In this document: positions 44,826 through 56,833 of the stretch, piece by piece
Layout: each line of letters opens with the position of its first letter
Position numbering within the stretch: position 1 is the first letter of the stretch
Assembly: GCA_032622095.1 (NCBI GenBank)
Contig: CP136061.1
Span: forward strand, 92,481,845 to 92,545,844
Origin: Siphonodentalium dalli
Taxonomy: Eukaryota; Mollusca; Scaphopoda; Gadilida; Siphonodentaliidae
Direction of reading: 5' to 3'
Length of the DNA stretch: 64,000 bases
Position numbers and translations under genes: made by a program
The notes under the pieces: generated by a model
Told to the model about the DNA's origin: nothing
Databases searched by the model: none
What the model saw: the letters and a program-made list of their open reading frames with translations, nothing else

Positions 44826-45704
44826 AGCAACCACCAAGGGTGCTTATACCTAAGGCAGGTGAATGACGTCATATAATGTGTTCTATATCCATCAGTGATT
44901 TTTCAAGATCGCGGTATAGATTTTGGTTAGCAACCGTGTGGAGATTGCAAAAAAACGCGAAATTAGAAATGAAGCATCGCGATAAAAATGAAAGTAACTA
45001 CTTCACAACTTACGAAGAAGAAGAATTCACATATGATTTAGGTCTATTAATTTCATTTGGACCAATTTCGTTGGTTATCTTATTGAAAACGAAAAATGAA
45101 GAAGTCATGACGAGAATCCAGACAAGATTTTACAATCCACGACAATTCTTGTCAAGTTGGCATGTCGTCTCCGCCGTGACTACTGCATTGCATGATGTTA
45201 CATGAATTATTAAAGTGTATTTAAGATCATATTAACCCGTTACCCAACAGAACGGCCCTGTGCCAATGCATTCTCTTATATATGCGAGTCGACCATAGGT
45301 CGCCTCGCATATATAAGAGAATGCATTGGCCTAACAATTTTTTACAATTTTAATAAATTTTTTCTTGTATTCTTTAACAATTTTATAATTTCACCCATAC
45401 AGAGCCCCAGACAAACATGAGCAGACGACACTCTTCTATATGCTTCTATATATGTGTGGGGCTCCCTGCAGGGTAATGGATGCTTTTTTATGTTATGTCC
45501 TAAAAATTGTAGAAACATTTATTTAAAAAAAATGATAAAAAATTGTTAGGCCAATGCATTCTCTTATATATGCGAGGCGACCTATGGTCGACTCGCATAT
45601 ATAAGAGAATGCATTGGCACAGGGTATTTTAGGCTGTTGATCAAGAGGCAAATTTGAAGCACATCATGCGTGGTTTCTCCACTACGTGTCACGTACGATT
45701 CATA
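44826..45704. repeat. Direct duplication, first copy (carries a foldback insertion)
   Basis: AGCAACCACCAAGGGTGCTT through CGATAAAAATGAAAGTAACT, GTCGTCTCCGCCGTGAC and GTGTCACGTACGATTCATAT recur in the same order at 45705-46170. This copy contains about 400 bp of double-hairpin DNA that the second lacks. Confidence 0.85.
45232..45632. mobile_element. Double-hairpin foldback element, copy 1
   Basis: TTAACCCGTTACCCAACAGA opens the unit. Two perfect hairpins, each CCAATGCATTCTCTTATATA closing on a GTCGACC/GGTCGCC loop, stand as mirror images at 45259-45331 and 45550-45617, separated by an AT-rich core with AACAATTTT repeats. The end is GGCACAGGG. The neighbouring duplicate shows the empty site. 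No coding content. Confidence 0.85.
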
Positions 45705-46172
45705 TTAGCAACCACCAAGGGTGCTTATACCTAAGGCATGTGTATGACGTCATATAATGTTTTCTATACCCATCAGTGATTTTTCAAGATCGCGGGTATA
45801 GATTTTGGAGAAATTGTCACGTGATTTCCGGTTAGCAACCGTATGGAGATTGCAAAAACGCGGAATTCGAAATGAAGAATCGCGATAAAAATGAAAGTAA
45901 CTACTTCACAACTTACGAAGAATTCACATGTGATTTAAGTTTATTAATTCATTTAGACCAATTTCGTTGGTCAGCTTAATGAAACGAAAAATTACGAAAA
46001 TCCAGACACGATTTTACAATACACGACACGTCTTGTCAATTTGGAATGTCGTCTCCGTCGTTACCACTGCATGATGTTACATAAATTATTTTTAGCGTTA
46101 TGTCGCCGAAAAAAAGGCAAATTTGAGACACACCACGCGTGGTTGCTCCACTCCGTGTCACGTACGATTCAT
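45705..46172. repeat. Direct duplication, second copy (empty site)
   Basis: Matches the first copy outside the foldback. It also has a short insertion AGAAATTGTCACGTGATTTC and a 3-bp-scale indel pattern, so the copies have diverged slightly. Confidence 0.85.
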
Positions 46173-46972
46173 ATTTTTCCCCACATATCATCTTCGATAT
46201 TTATTAGACTGAGTATCTATCTATTTTCCGCGTACTTTTAACGTCACATATATTTGGTCATTTGGAATGTCTTATTACATAACACTAATATAGCCTTCTT
46301 CTGACCTGTGCCTTGTCCATCGCAGTCTGACCTCTGACCTCTTCTTTGTCCATCACAGTCTGGTATGCTAACGCGTTTCAGCGAGGCATTCGAGGGATTA
46401 TATAAAACGATTGTGGGATTGGGAACGGGGGGCCTGAGATCAGAAGCTGTATGCGGGAATTACTCTTCGGAGTTTACATGGGTCTTTACCGTGCGATTTC
46501 CATATTGACACAGATCTCGACTTGATTTACTCACGCCCATATATATAGTTATGTATTGCTTTCGCCATTGATGCTTGATATTGCCACATCACTATTAAAG
46601 TTATTTACTAAAGACCTATCAACTCATCGCTTGCCCCTAGACCATCACATCGGCCCAGGTTGTTGTCGCACCCCGTTATGTAACAGTGGTAAAACCACAC
46701 CCTATACCACCACTAACCGCCGTAAAACACCATGGGTCACATGACATCATTGCGAATCAAAATGATGGCGAAAGTATCATCCAAACATCACAATATAAAA
46801 CCCCAGCTCCAATAAACCTTTTACCGGACTCGGCATCCGGGTCGCAGTTCGACTTTTAATCCGTCCCAAACTTTCCCATTTATATAAATAAAACGCCCAT
46901 GGCCCATGTATACCAATAATCAGCGAAACGTACATCGTGTGATTATTGCGGGAAGTAAAGAGCTGATGTAGT
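46173..46972. other. Unassigned stretch with one LTR-like fragment
   Basis: The only recognised feature is the inverted TATA-containing fragment at 46770-46905. ORFs are short. Confidence 0.35.
46770..46905 (-). repeat. Inverted copy of the TATA-containing dispersed segment
   Basis: On the minus strand: GTTTTATTTATATAAATGGG, GACGGATTAAAAGTCGAACT, GCCGAGTCCGGTAAAAGG, the same order as 16140-16235 and 56490-56585. Confidence 0.6.
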
Positions 46973-47484
46973 TTAAAGGCACGGGCGGTGTTCGTTGCAG
47001 AAATATTTATATTTGTTCAAACAGAAGGAACACCAAACTATATACAGTTCCGCTCATATTCCAAACAAAATCAGCGCGTAATTAGTATATTGTCGTCAAG
47101 ACGTACGATGGTGTACGTAAACAAGAGCCTGCTTGTGTTACATACGTTGTGCTTCTGTTTACATAACACAGTGCAATTCTATTGGTTAATCACACAAAAA
47201 TAATTATATTATTTATTATTTCCATATCAGGAAAACAGTAAAAATAACGCTCTTTATGCTTACCATTTCAGGATCTAAACAAAAGCCAAGAAACGTAATG
47301 TTTTTTTCTTTTGTATACATAACAAAGGGGAAAAAATTTACAATAACATACTGTTCATGCCATATTTCTGATTGGCATAAGAACAAAGTATGTCTATATT
47401 TTGCTATTCTTTCTATTTATGGCGGTTTTTGATGGAGGTGAATATTTTAACAGCATACCACCACCAACGCCGCCGTATCTTTAA
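46973..47484. mobile_element. TTAA-flanked MITE, second copy
   Basis: TTAAAGGCACGGGCGG and CGCCGTATCTTTAA bound a segment collinear with 21917-22418: ATACAGTTCCG(C/T)TCATAT, AAGAGCCTG.TTGTGTTACA, AACGCTCTTTATG and ATGGCGGTTTTTGA all recur in order. It is more decayed than the first copy. Confidence 0.72.
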
Positions 47485-47556
47485 GAATATTTGGTCTTTT
47501 GAAGTGACACGGCTTGATAATTTAAATTCTGAGGTCAACTAGAATTTCACATTTCA

Positions 47557-47808
47557 TTACAAGGTGGAATTAATCTCCAGTTCTGACTTGCAAAGGGTGC
47601 ATACTCTTTCTGAGTAGTCGGTATTATACCAGGAGCCCTGATCAACTGGTAGTCGATGGTTTCGTGTGCGGAATCGTACAAGTGTGTATATGATGATTTG
47701 ATCTTCGTGCAGCAGGTATCGTTCCCGACTGATGTCATGTTTAATTATCCTTAACAAAGGAAACATATTTGAACCAATTATCGTAGATCGCCACTCTTGT
47801 GTGTACAT
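47557..47808 (-). pseudogene. LINE ORF2 C-terminal remnant
   Basis: The frame reads LLRIIKHDISRERYLLHEDQ, LVRFRTRNHRLPVDQGSWYN and ERVCTLCKSELEINSTL before a stop. The E-R-Y-L, FR-x3-H-x-L-x5-G-x-W and C-x2-C pattern is that of the C-terminal zinc region of jockey/R1-like LINE proteins. The final H...C of the motif is missing after the stop. Confidence 0.6.
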
Positions 47809-47957
47809 GTCTTCAAACCTCTGCTTAATTAACTCGATAAAAATACGGTAGTCGGTTATTCTTCGTTACATCCAAAGATGCATACAGTTTTTTACGTATT
47901 CAGGTTATCCATGATTTTTGTTTTTACATTGTTCCGGTTATATACTTTGAACATGAT

Positions 47958-48090
47958 ATATAGAGGATATATAACGAGTCCCCAGTTTATAGCGAAATTT
48001 ACAAAACGAGTCCAGTAAATTAAGACCTAATTTACTGGACGAGTTTTGTAAATTCCGCTTTAAATTGGGGACGAGTTTTAAATTATATTT
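47958..48090. repeat. Perfect-arm hairpin
   Basis: ACTCGTTTT-type arms: TTACAAAACGAGTCCAGTAA then AAATTAGG meets its complement CCTAATTTACTGGAC and GTTTTGTAA; CCCCAGTTTA/TAAATTGGGG extend it outwards with mismatches. Confidence 0.75.
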
Positions 48091-51000
48091 ATTACATGAT
48101 CCAAAACCTCGACAAAACATACATCAACGAATGGGACGTGAAATTATCATCCGCTTCTATAAGGCACGCAACGACGTTTCACGTAACTACGCGTAGTTTG
48201 TCCGCGTAAAGAAATAGTTCCAAATAAATAAAGACTCCTTGGCGTATTTAATGGCGTATATTTATTGACATAACTTTTCAAACTCTTAATTCATTATAGC
48301 TTGTTGGAAAAATATTGGAAGTCATAGTATTTTGTGACATAGCGTCCGAAATGTAAACAGACGACAAACCGGAAGTCAGAGGTCACCTGGCACTATTTCC
48401 TGTTAGTAAACGAACGTTCAATATCACAATTTATAGAATGAGTTTATTGAATGGAATAAGGGTAGGATCGTGTAATGAAACATAATATTAAGCGCGTTCG
48501 CTCTGTTGTCATTGTTGTTATTTTCGCCCAGTACGAGAGATAGCGGATTTAAAAAAAATTGAAATCGGGTACAGTCCAAGTTCATCACAAATGAATGCAT
48601 TTGGAGTAGATTTTTTCCAGTTTGAGGATATATTTAAGAAACCATAATTCCATTTTGTCAAAACACGTAATATTTCCATGACCCCAGACAGATGTGTCGC
48701 ATTTATTTAGTTGAGACTTTTGTAGGTTACAATTCATTCTGAGAGACTGAACTGTCAATATTCATTTGAGAAAATTGTCTAGATCAAGCCAGCATAAATT
48801 GTAACTGACAAAACACTTCAATTAAAAAATGTTAGATTTAATTAAGAAAATACACATGCCGGCAGCGTTCAGAAATCGCGTAGCGAGTGGACCGAACTCT
48901 GTTTTGCAGTTTGTATACGGCCATGAACTTTAGATACGTGATAAACATTTAGCCCTTTGACTTAGAGTCTATAGACTGCTAGCTGGGATAAAAAGAATAT
49001 ACACGGGGCCATATGATGATACCCATACTATGTTAAAGGGTGGTCAGCCCTCTCATGCAACCCACATTATTTATGCCGTAATATCGCTGAAGAGCGTATG
49101 TAAAGTTTGTGAGTATAGGACTATATATGCCCATACTCGGTATGAGTTTTTTCTACGGTGTATAGGGAACATGCCACCGAAACAAGAAGCAGAAGCCCAC
49201 TCCATTTCGAATCCGGACCGGCGTCAGTGACTTACCTTGTTTTATGTTGTGAGTTGTGTGTATATACATGTATCGTTGTGAGTATAATTTTTTAGTCGTG
49301 AGTTATTGTAATATAGTGGCCTAGTTGGTGCGTATATATGTGGACTACAGTTGCCATACTATATGCCGGGCTTGTATTATGGGATCAACTCTAGAAAGAG
49401 GGTGCAATGCCATTCAAGTGACTTAATTAAGGTCGATCTTGGTCACACAACGCTCGATGGTGCAATGCCCGTCATTCACTCCTGTGTGATAATCGGAACT
49501 CGTTGACCTGGTTGTGTATTGTGGCTCAGCTGAGGCCAGACTGGTTTGGTTCTTGTGTGTTTTCAGATGGAATAAGTGTGGTAGGTATTGTTTCCGATTT
49601 AACATGTTAGTGATTATGATTTGTAATTTGTGATTACGGTATGTGGACTAATTGATTTTGTGATGTGTAATACTTGTACAAGCTTAGCAGATTTGTTATC
49701 TGTTTAAAGGGGGGTAATTATTCAACGGCTTATATTACGGGTGCGAGAAGCGTTTCCTATTCCGCCCGGTGGCATTCAATCACGCCCCCAGAGCCATCTA
49801 GAACGTAAGCCCGCGAATATAAATGTTTATATTAGTGTTAATCTTGTTAGATTGTCTATTTTGGATATTTGCCATGTTTGCAGGGTTAGTTCGTGGTGAT
49901 CTATTTATACTATAGTGGAGCGGATATGTGCCAGAAATAGGCGAATCGTTACACTTTGTGAATAAATTACGAAATTTCACACACTTAATCTTTGGTATGT
50001 CTCGGTTTAAAAAAATCGGTAGGCACAAAAATCTGAGGTCATTTAGGGTGATTAAGCAGTTGCCATAGCAACCAACCCCTGTGATAATTTACGGTATAGG
50101 GCAGTTTATTTGACGGCCAACTATGTGAATAGTATCAGCCATATCGATGTAGGCATTGCTTTATCCAATAGAGAAAAGACCAATATATAGCAGACTGTAA
50201 AATTTGGGCACAGATCACCAAAATATAGCTTGTTGCCATGGAAACTAATGGATTTTCTTCAAAAACTGAGTAAAAAAATTAAAAGTTGGACTTAGTTTGT
50301 ACCTGTCAGCACAAAATTCATGTGATAAGATTCAATTTAAGATAATATCATCTTCGGTAATCCATAAAGACAATATAACAGATGTTTCGCATTTAGCTAG
50401 TGATTGGCCACAATAAACGAAGTTTTATATGAACACTGGTTGGCGCGAATTGGCAGTTTCGAGATTGTCTGGTTGACAACAAATTGAAGTTCAGGTAGTA
50501 GCTTTGGTGCACATGTTAAGAATGTATATATCATCAAAGCAGGTTTCCCCATACCCACATTTAGGCCCCAGTTGCCATGGGAACAAGCTTTCCCCAATTA
50601 ACTCTGCCAATACGTACACTAGTACAGCAGCTGATAGGTATCTCCAGGCATCCCCAGGATTTAACTTCACCTGACTCATTTTCATCCGCATGATGTCCCT
50701 CAACATTTAATAAATGTTAACACGAACAAAGTGATCGTGTAGACACCAGACCAGATGGCGTCCAACATGGCCGCCGTTTTTTTCAGACGGGTCACTAAGT
50801 CAGTTTGATGCAAATTATAGTGAGAAAATCTTGTCATATGTATACAAATGTATATATTTTTGTGAAGCTAAGATATAATTCCACTTTTCATAGTAAAATG
50901 GGAACTCCCCGTTCAAGATGGTTGCCAAAATGGTAGTCGGAAGTGGAAAATTTAATGTGTTTTCACTAATAACTTCTTGATCAGTTTCTGTTGTATGGAA

Positions 51001-51300
51001 CTGGGTGATAATTGTAATATTATTTTCTACTATTAATTTAAGTGATCGTTGGACCAATGAAATATGCCATTCATGTGGTCCCCGTCTCTTCCGATCCATA
51101 AAAAATTCGATTTTACAGAACGCGATAAAAATTCACCAAAAATCACCTTTGGGATTGTAGTCATATTTCAACAATAAATGGGAAGAACTGTGTACTGTAA
51201 GTAAGGCATACCATTACTTATGAATATTCCAACTTAATCTGACTCAATGGAGCCAAAAATGTCACTCTGGCTCAAACTGGCTACCAAAATGACACCCAAA
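48091..51300. other. Long stretch without recognised gene
   Basis: No domain-bearing frame is seen. 49230-49700 is G/T-rich like the env neighbourhood, and an AAAGGGGGG purine run lies at 49707-49715. GCCATGGAA/CCATGGGAA and Alu-like or tRNA-like boxes are not convincing. Confidence 0.35.
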
Positions 51301-51439
51301 ATATGGAAAAGGTAAATATCGCCCCAGCATGTCATGCAACCGGTTCAAAGTTGGGGTTAATTTATGAAATTGGCTATTGTGTATATTATAGATTGAATAC
51401 TAACATTGCTAATGCACCTCGCTTAAATGTTATTATTGT

Positions 51440-52511
51440 ATATAGCCACTGCAGCATGGAAACAAGAAAGGTCACTCTGCTTGTGCTACTAGATTTGAGC
51501 GCTGCTTTCGACACCGTCCGCCATGATATTCTTCTAGATACTCTACAATCTGACTTTGGTGTTCGCGGCACTGCAGCTATCTGGTTGAAATCTTACCTCA
51601 CGAACCGATCACAGCAAATATCCATTAATGGCTCAAAGTCTACAAATTTCCCCATCGAGCGCGGAGTTCCACAAGGAAATTGTCTTGGACCCGTGCTGTT
51701 CTTATTCTACATTTCGAAATTATTCTCAGTTGTTGAAAGTCACCTCCCCGATGTTCACGGCTATGCAGATGATACCCAAATCTACTTTTCATTTCGACCG
51801 ACAGAGAGAGGCGAAACTAAAGCACGTCAAATTGTGGAGAACTGTATTGTGGACATTAGAGCGTGGATGATTACCAACCGACTCATGATAAATGACGATA
51901 AGACTGAATTCATAATCATTGGTTCTCGCCAACAACTTCAGAAAGTCAACATCAGTTCAATTCATGTGGGAGACGCCGACATACCAACAAAGGACACTGT
52001 TCGCAACCTGGGATCGCATTTTGACACAAACATGACAATGGATAACCATATCTATAATATGTGTAAGAAGGCGTTCAGAGGTTTATACAAAATCCGACAA
52101 ATTAGACAATACCTCGATGTAGACTCAACTAATACATTGGTCCATGCTTTTGTCACGTCACACTTAGATTGCTGTAATTCTTTACTGTATGGACTACCTG
52201 ATTACCAGTGTGATCGCCTGCAAAAAGTGCTAAATGCTGCGGCGCGAGTTGAATCATAAACTCCTCGGCATGAACATATAACTCCAGTTCTCAAGCAATT
52301 ACACTGGCTGCCAGTGGAGTATCGAATCATGTTCAAAATTATTTTGCTTGTATTCAAATCTCGTAATAACATGTTACCATTGTATATACAGGATATGATC
52401 ACAGACAGAAATGTGTGTACATATGGATTACGATCTGATTTTAACATTGTCCGCAAATTGTGTGATTATATAAGAGTTGACAAAAACATAAATATAAAGT
52501 TGAGTGAGTAG
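51440..52511 (+). pseudogene. LINE reverse transcriptase, 5'-truncated, one internal stop
   Basis: The frame has the reverse-transcriptase palm motifs in order: LLDLSAAFDTVRHDIL (motif A), GVPQGNCLGPVLF (motif B), GYADDTQIY (motif C, catalytic DD), NRLMINDDKTEF (motif D) and the thumb/C-terminal part LVHAFVTSHLDCCNSLLYGL. An in-frame TAA at 52257-52259 interrupts the frame just before the HITPVLKQLHWLPVEYRIMF block, which continues in the same frame to 52511. The endonuclease and fingers regions are missing. The tail is typical of CR1/L2-like LINEs. It copied RNA into DNA when active; this copy is dead. Confidence 0.85.
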
Positions 52512-53454
52512 TTATCGAGAGAAATTTTGTTGTTCTCATAGTAACAATATGCAGCAGGTAAGCTGTGAATATTGATCACTTTTCACAATGATCATCACAT
52601 AATGGCGACGTCTTCATAGAATTCTATCAATTCTGCGCATGAGCAAGAAACTTCCAAATAATGAGCTGCCATATAAGGAAACTGCAATCTCAATAATTAC
52701 CAAGCAATTGAAGTCTTAACATACAAGTCAGAAATATTGTTTCATGATCGAACTGCGGACCTGATAATTATCGAAATATGTAGGCGAAATAATTTTTAAT
52801 TAGTTAATCACATGATTTAGACATCAATACACTCTTAAAGACGCAATACACCGCCATCCAATGTCGTTATTTAACTGGGTCGGTGTTTATTGTTATCAAT
52901 CGTTTATTGATTCGTTTTTAGTAAGACCCTTGTATCTGTTCTGCGCATGCGCAAGTCAATTTCCATATTTGGAATTTCCATATATGGGATTTGTGTTAAC
53001 CGCAATACGATCAAGCCATAACAAATAACCACGCAATTATCTTAGCATAAAAATAAGGTATATTGTAATTTATGCAACTACGACCCTGACAACCCTGATA
53101 ACTAATACAATATACAGGCCAATTCATTTTAAGATCGTTATTTCACCTTGCTTTAGGCATCAATACACTCTTAAACGCGCATACACGACCCATTGGCGTT
53201 AAATTAAATATACTCGGTATTTATTATATTACTTTTGTAATGCTCAGTATAGAGTTAGACCCTCGACACCTGTCAATATATTTGGGCTGAATTCATCTGA
53301 TGCGGTATTATTCCTCGAAATAAACAACAATGCCGTCGTTACTTCGAAATGTAGTTTGGGCTAACATTTACAAAAATCCTGCATCTGTTTTCTGTCGACA
53401 CACACATCATTTCAGAAACCACTGTGAAATAAACACCCAAGGTTGGGTGAAATG
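52512..53454. other. Unassigned stretch
   Basis: Two diverged blocks contain CATCAATACACTCTTAAA (52826 and 53160), hinting at an old 330-bp direct repeat. No gene is recognised. Confidence 0.4.
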
Positions 53455-53750
53455 AATTGTTGGTGTCATATTCACTAACATATGCCATTATCTCGGAAGC
53501 AACACAGAGCCAGACGAAAAACAGAATGTCGGCCATACGTTATGTTACACAGGGGACGTTCCGTTCGTTGTTCTTGGCTGGAATGGGCGAATTATTCAAG
53601 ACAGACTCGAGCAAAAGTGCACCCGTGAGGTGTCATGTACTTATGGGTAATTATGTTCTGGAATGGGCGAATTATTCAAGACAGACTCGAGGAAACGTTC
53701 ATCCGCGAGGTGTCATGTACTTATGAGTAATTATTTGCTTCGGTCCTACA
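53455..53750. repeat. Partial copy of the 54.2-55.5 kb duplicated block, with an 80-bp tandem
   Basis: Shares TTCACTAACATATGCCATTA, TCTCGGAAGC and the GACGTTCCGTTCGTTGTTCT block with 54668 onward. GGAATGGGCGAATTATTCAA is repeated at 53580 and 53660. Confidence 0.8.
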
Positions 53751-54149
53751 AGACGGACATTTCAGTTGACCCGACTCAATCCACCGGCTAGTCGCGGTTC
53801 GTCATAGTGTTTCAGACTAAATTACTGTTATCTGTTGTTATTCTGATTGTCGTGGTTTTGTGTTCTATGTACTCATGCATGTATTGCATACATGCATGTC
53901 GTCTCGTGTTATTTGACTCGTCTTGAATAGTGTTAAATGTTTTAATCTTGTACTTTTCACGTCTGTATAAGTCTGAGGAGGTACCACGCGGCTAACACAT
54001 ACATAAAGAGAGAATATCCGCATAATGTAGCTGAATCAAGAATTATTTTTTTGCGAGTATGTGGTAGACATCAAGTTTTATATATCATTGTTCTTACATT
54101 ATTTAACAATTTTTATCATGTTTATCATTATTTCTTACATTCTTTAACA

Positions 54150-54275
54150 ATTTTGAATTATTTATTTTTTATTTTGTTCTTACATTTTTTACACCAATCA
54201 AAATTAATATAAAATTTGTTAGGCCAATGCATTCTCTTATATTCAATTATAAGATAATGCATTGGCACACTTCTT
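54150..54275. mobile_element. Remnant of the double-hairpin foldback family
   Basis: AATTTGTTAGGCCAATGCAT then TCTCTTATATTCAATTATAA and GATAATGCATTGGCACA preserve one hairpin; the AT-rich core to its left carries TTCTTACATT.TTTAACAAT repeats as in the other copies. Confidence 0.65.
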
Positions 54276-54865
54276 AAATTGATACTGATATTGAGTTATT
54301 GGTGTGGTGCTCAGAATAAGTTAGCAGACGAACACGTAAAACACAAGTGCTGAAGGATTCGAATTCATTGGTGGGAAATGTTCAGATAATAAGTACAACA
54401 TAAGTCGATTGTTGAACTTATTATCTCCAAATTATCTAAGAGAACTGCTCGCCAATGAGTCAACTAATCACATATTATTGCCCAATAATACCAGTATTGA
54501 TGACCGTTCTTAGTGAGAAGCATTTACATTCGTTGTCATGTTATTTCGGATCTGTCGCAAGGTTTGGGAAGCCCGTGTTGCGAATGGCAACGATTTTCAT
54601 TTGTTATGCTCGTCGCCGTCAGGTCGGATGGGACCTCACTAAAAATAACTGATATGAATATGAATTGTTGACGTCACATTCACTAACATAATATGCCATT
54701 ATCTCGGAAGCCACGGAAAGGCAGACGCAAAATCAGCCTGTCATCCATATCTTATGATACATAGGGGACCATTCCGTTCGTTGTTCTGGGGCGAATTATT
54801 CAAGACAGACTCGAGGAAAAGTGCATCCGTGAGGTGTGATGTGATTATGAGTAATGATGTACTAT
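54271..54865. repeat. Duplicated block, copy 1
   Basis: GAGTTATTGGTGTGGTGCTC, TTAGCAGACGAACA, AGTACAACATAAGTCG, GAGAACTGCTCGCCAATGAG, TTGATGACCGTTCTTAGT and GCCATTATCTCGGAAGCCA recur in the same order at 54985-55520. Confidence 0.85.
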
Positions 54866-54892
54866 AGGGCAGTCCCATCAGTGGGGTGCATA

Positions 54893-54975
54893 TCAAGTGA
54901 TACCCAAACAAACTGATACTCTACGAAAAAAGTCAAGTGATACCTAATCTTGAGTCAAGTGATACCTTCTTGTCG
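54893..54975. repeat. TCAAGTGATACC short tandem
   Basis: TCAAGTGATACC occurs three times within 75 bp, between the two duplicated blocks. Confidence 0.8.
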
Positions 54976-54984
54976 AGACAATTG

Positions 54985-55520
54985 AATTGATATTGATATT
55001 GAATTATTGGTGTGGTGTTCAGAATAAGTTAGCAGACGAACAAATAATACACAAGTGCTGAAGGATTCTTATTAATTGGAGGGAAATGTTCAGATAATAA
55101 GTACAACATAAGTCGTTTGTTGAACTTATTGTCTTCAAAATTGCCTAAGAGAACTGCTCGCCAATGAGTATTTCGTATAGAAAGAGTTCAAAAGTCAAAA
55201 GAATCACAAACTGTTGCCCAATATTACTAGTATTGATGACCGTTCTTAGTTAGAAGCTTTTGCATTCATTCTCATTTTATTTCGGATATGTCGCAATGTT
55301 TGGGGAGTCAGTGTTACGAATGACAACGATTTTCGTTTGTTATACTCATCGTTGTCAGGTCGGATGGGACTTAGATTAAACTAACTGATTATTTTCACCA
55401 CACCAGACACGCCATCATATAGGATATGAATTGTTGGTGTCACATTCACAAACATATGCCATTATCTCTGAAGCCGTGCAAAGGCAGACGCAAAACAGCC
55501 TGTCATCCATATGTAATGAT
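54985..55520. repeat. Duplicated block, copy 2
   Basis: Collinear with copy 1 about 715 bp downstream, with small indels, and ending at the second GCCTGTCATCCATAT block. Confidence 0.85.
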
Positions 55521-55653
55521 AATACAAGAATATATTTAATACCTCATCTATGGAGAGTCAGATTATATACACTATACATGTATAAAAAATATAATATATA
55601 CACACACATACACACCAGTGACAAGTGAATCGCATGCGAATGAACTCATTGCT

Positions 55654-56408
55654 TTAGACACGAGTGCACCGCATAAGGTTGCACACGTGTAGAAGAAACA
55701 CGGCGGCGACAATGATCAGCTCCTCGGAGTGACAGCAAACATCTATCCACTCGTAAAGGGCAGTACTTCCCAGAAGTAGCACCGTTAAGGTTACAGTGAA
55801 GTAATTCGATTGATCCAACGGATTTTGGACCAAGATGCAGGAGAGAATTAAAATAATTCTGGGCTCTGGTTGGTTAATAGTATAGTTTCGATATTTAAAC
55901 ATAGAAAATACATGCAATCACTCCTCTTGAAATTTTAGACTCCAAGCAAAACATTAGCACATTGCAAAGCACGTGGTTCCTAGATTGAATTTTTTTGGTG
56001 TGAGGTAAAAAATGTCAATATGTTTTTCATGCAATTCTGACTCTAGATTATAAATCCCAAATTTAAAGGTTCATCCATGCTAGACTATATGAATTTGTTC
56101 ATGCAAACACGTTGCGCAGATGCCAATCCTGGTGATCATGTACTCATTTATCACAATTCGTGGATAGTCAGGGCTGCGGGCCATTGTATGTTAACACTGA
56201 GGCCTATGGGCAATAATTACTTCACTGTAACATTAAGTTCACATGATTGTGAGAGGGATTTCAGGCGATCGAAAACCCGGATCCCGAATATATCGATGAT
56301 TCTCTCCAAGAAGATCTTGCGTAGACGTATTAGAATGCCAGCACTGCAGGAGAATAGCGCGTGAGTTATCTCATTGTCGTAGAATGAACCACATTGAGCA
56401 CAACACAA
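55654..56408 (-). pseudogene. LINE ORF2 C-terminus split by a GTTACAGTG element
   Basis: On the minus strand 56408-56232 encodes CAQCGSFYDNEITHALFSCS and RKIFLERIIDIFGIRVFDRL, the C-x2-C...H...C end of a LINE protein. Past the insertion at 56231-55790 the frame resumes TVLLLGSTALYEWIDV, then SEELIIVAAVFLLHVCNLMR to a stop at 55654. It parallels the split copy at 43925-35894 closely, so the two belong to one LINE family. Confidence 0.6.
55790..56231. mobile_element. 442-bp element with GTTACAGTGAAGTAATT termini
   Basis: GTTACAGTGAAGTAATT at 55790 is mirrored by AATTACTTCACTGTAAC ending at 56231. Flanking TTAAG occurs on both sides, with one extra A on the right. Internally, minus-strand CCCATAGGCCTCAGTGTTAAC follows the terminus at the same distance as CCATAGGCCTCAGTGTTAAC in the GGTTACAC family, so this is a related subfamily. 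Confidence 0.7.
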
Positions 56409-56435
56409 TCTATTCGAGTATGTGGTTTTATTACG

Positions 56436-56690
56436 GGCGCCGCGTGTATACTAATGTCCAAATTCTTGTTTCGCCTGGGCGCTTGAGTTTACGCTGGGGG
56501 TTTTATTTATAGAAAATGGGAGTTTTTGAGACGGATTTAAAAGTCGAACTGCGCGACCAGGAGGCCGAGTACGATAAAAGGTGTAGTTGGGAATTTCAAT
56601 TTCGTTTATTGTCCTTTGCATTATTATGTCAATAATATTGATTTTTGGTTTGTGACAAGCTATGTCTCATACAAATTTAAATGTATTTTA
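56436..56690 (+). repeat. TATA-containing dispersed segment, second plus copy
   Basis: Collinear with 16080-16345: GCCGCGTGTATAC, TTTTATTTATAGAAAATGGG, TTAAAAGTCGAACTGCG, GGAGGCCGAGTACG, TTTCGTTTATTGT and TTGATTTTTGGTTTGTGA. Confidence 0.6.
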
Positions 56691-56833
56691 TCGCAGTTTT
56701 TTTTATCAAAAAATCATTGCAAATTTCACACGTTCCTATTAGATAATTTTAAGAGATGGCGTGCTTGGCAACTTTATCTGTATAATAGAGAAAAAATAGT
56801 TGCGAAATTAAATAGTTCGGATTATAGATTATA

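Noticed and set aside
49030-49230. 66-codon plus frame at 49 kb
   Set aside because: No domain, no splice or promoter support; length is expected by chance.
49690-49760. Purine run AAAGGGGGG followed by TTACGGG, considered as a polypurine tract and LTR start
   Set aside because: No matching LTR copy, primer-binding site or pol sequence lies nearby.
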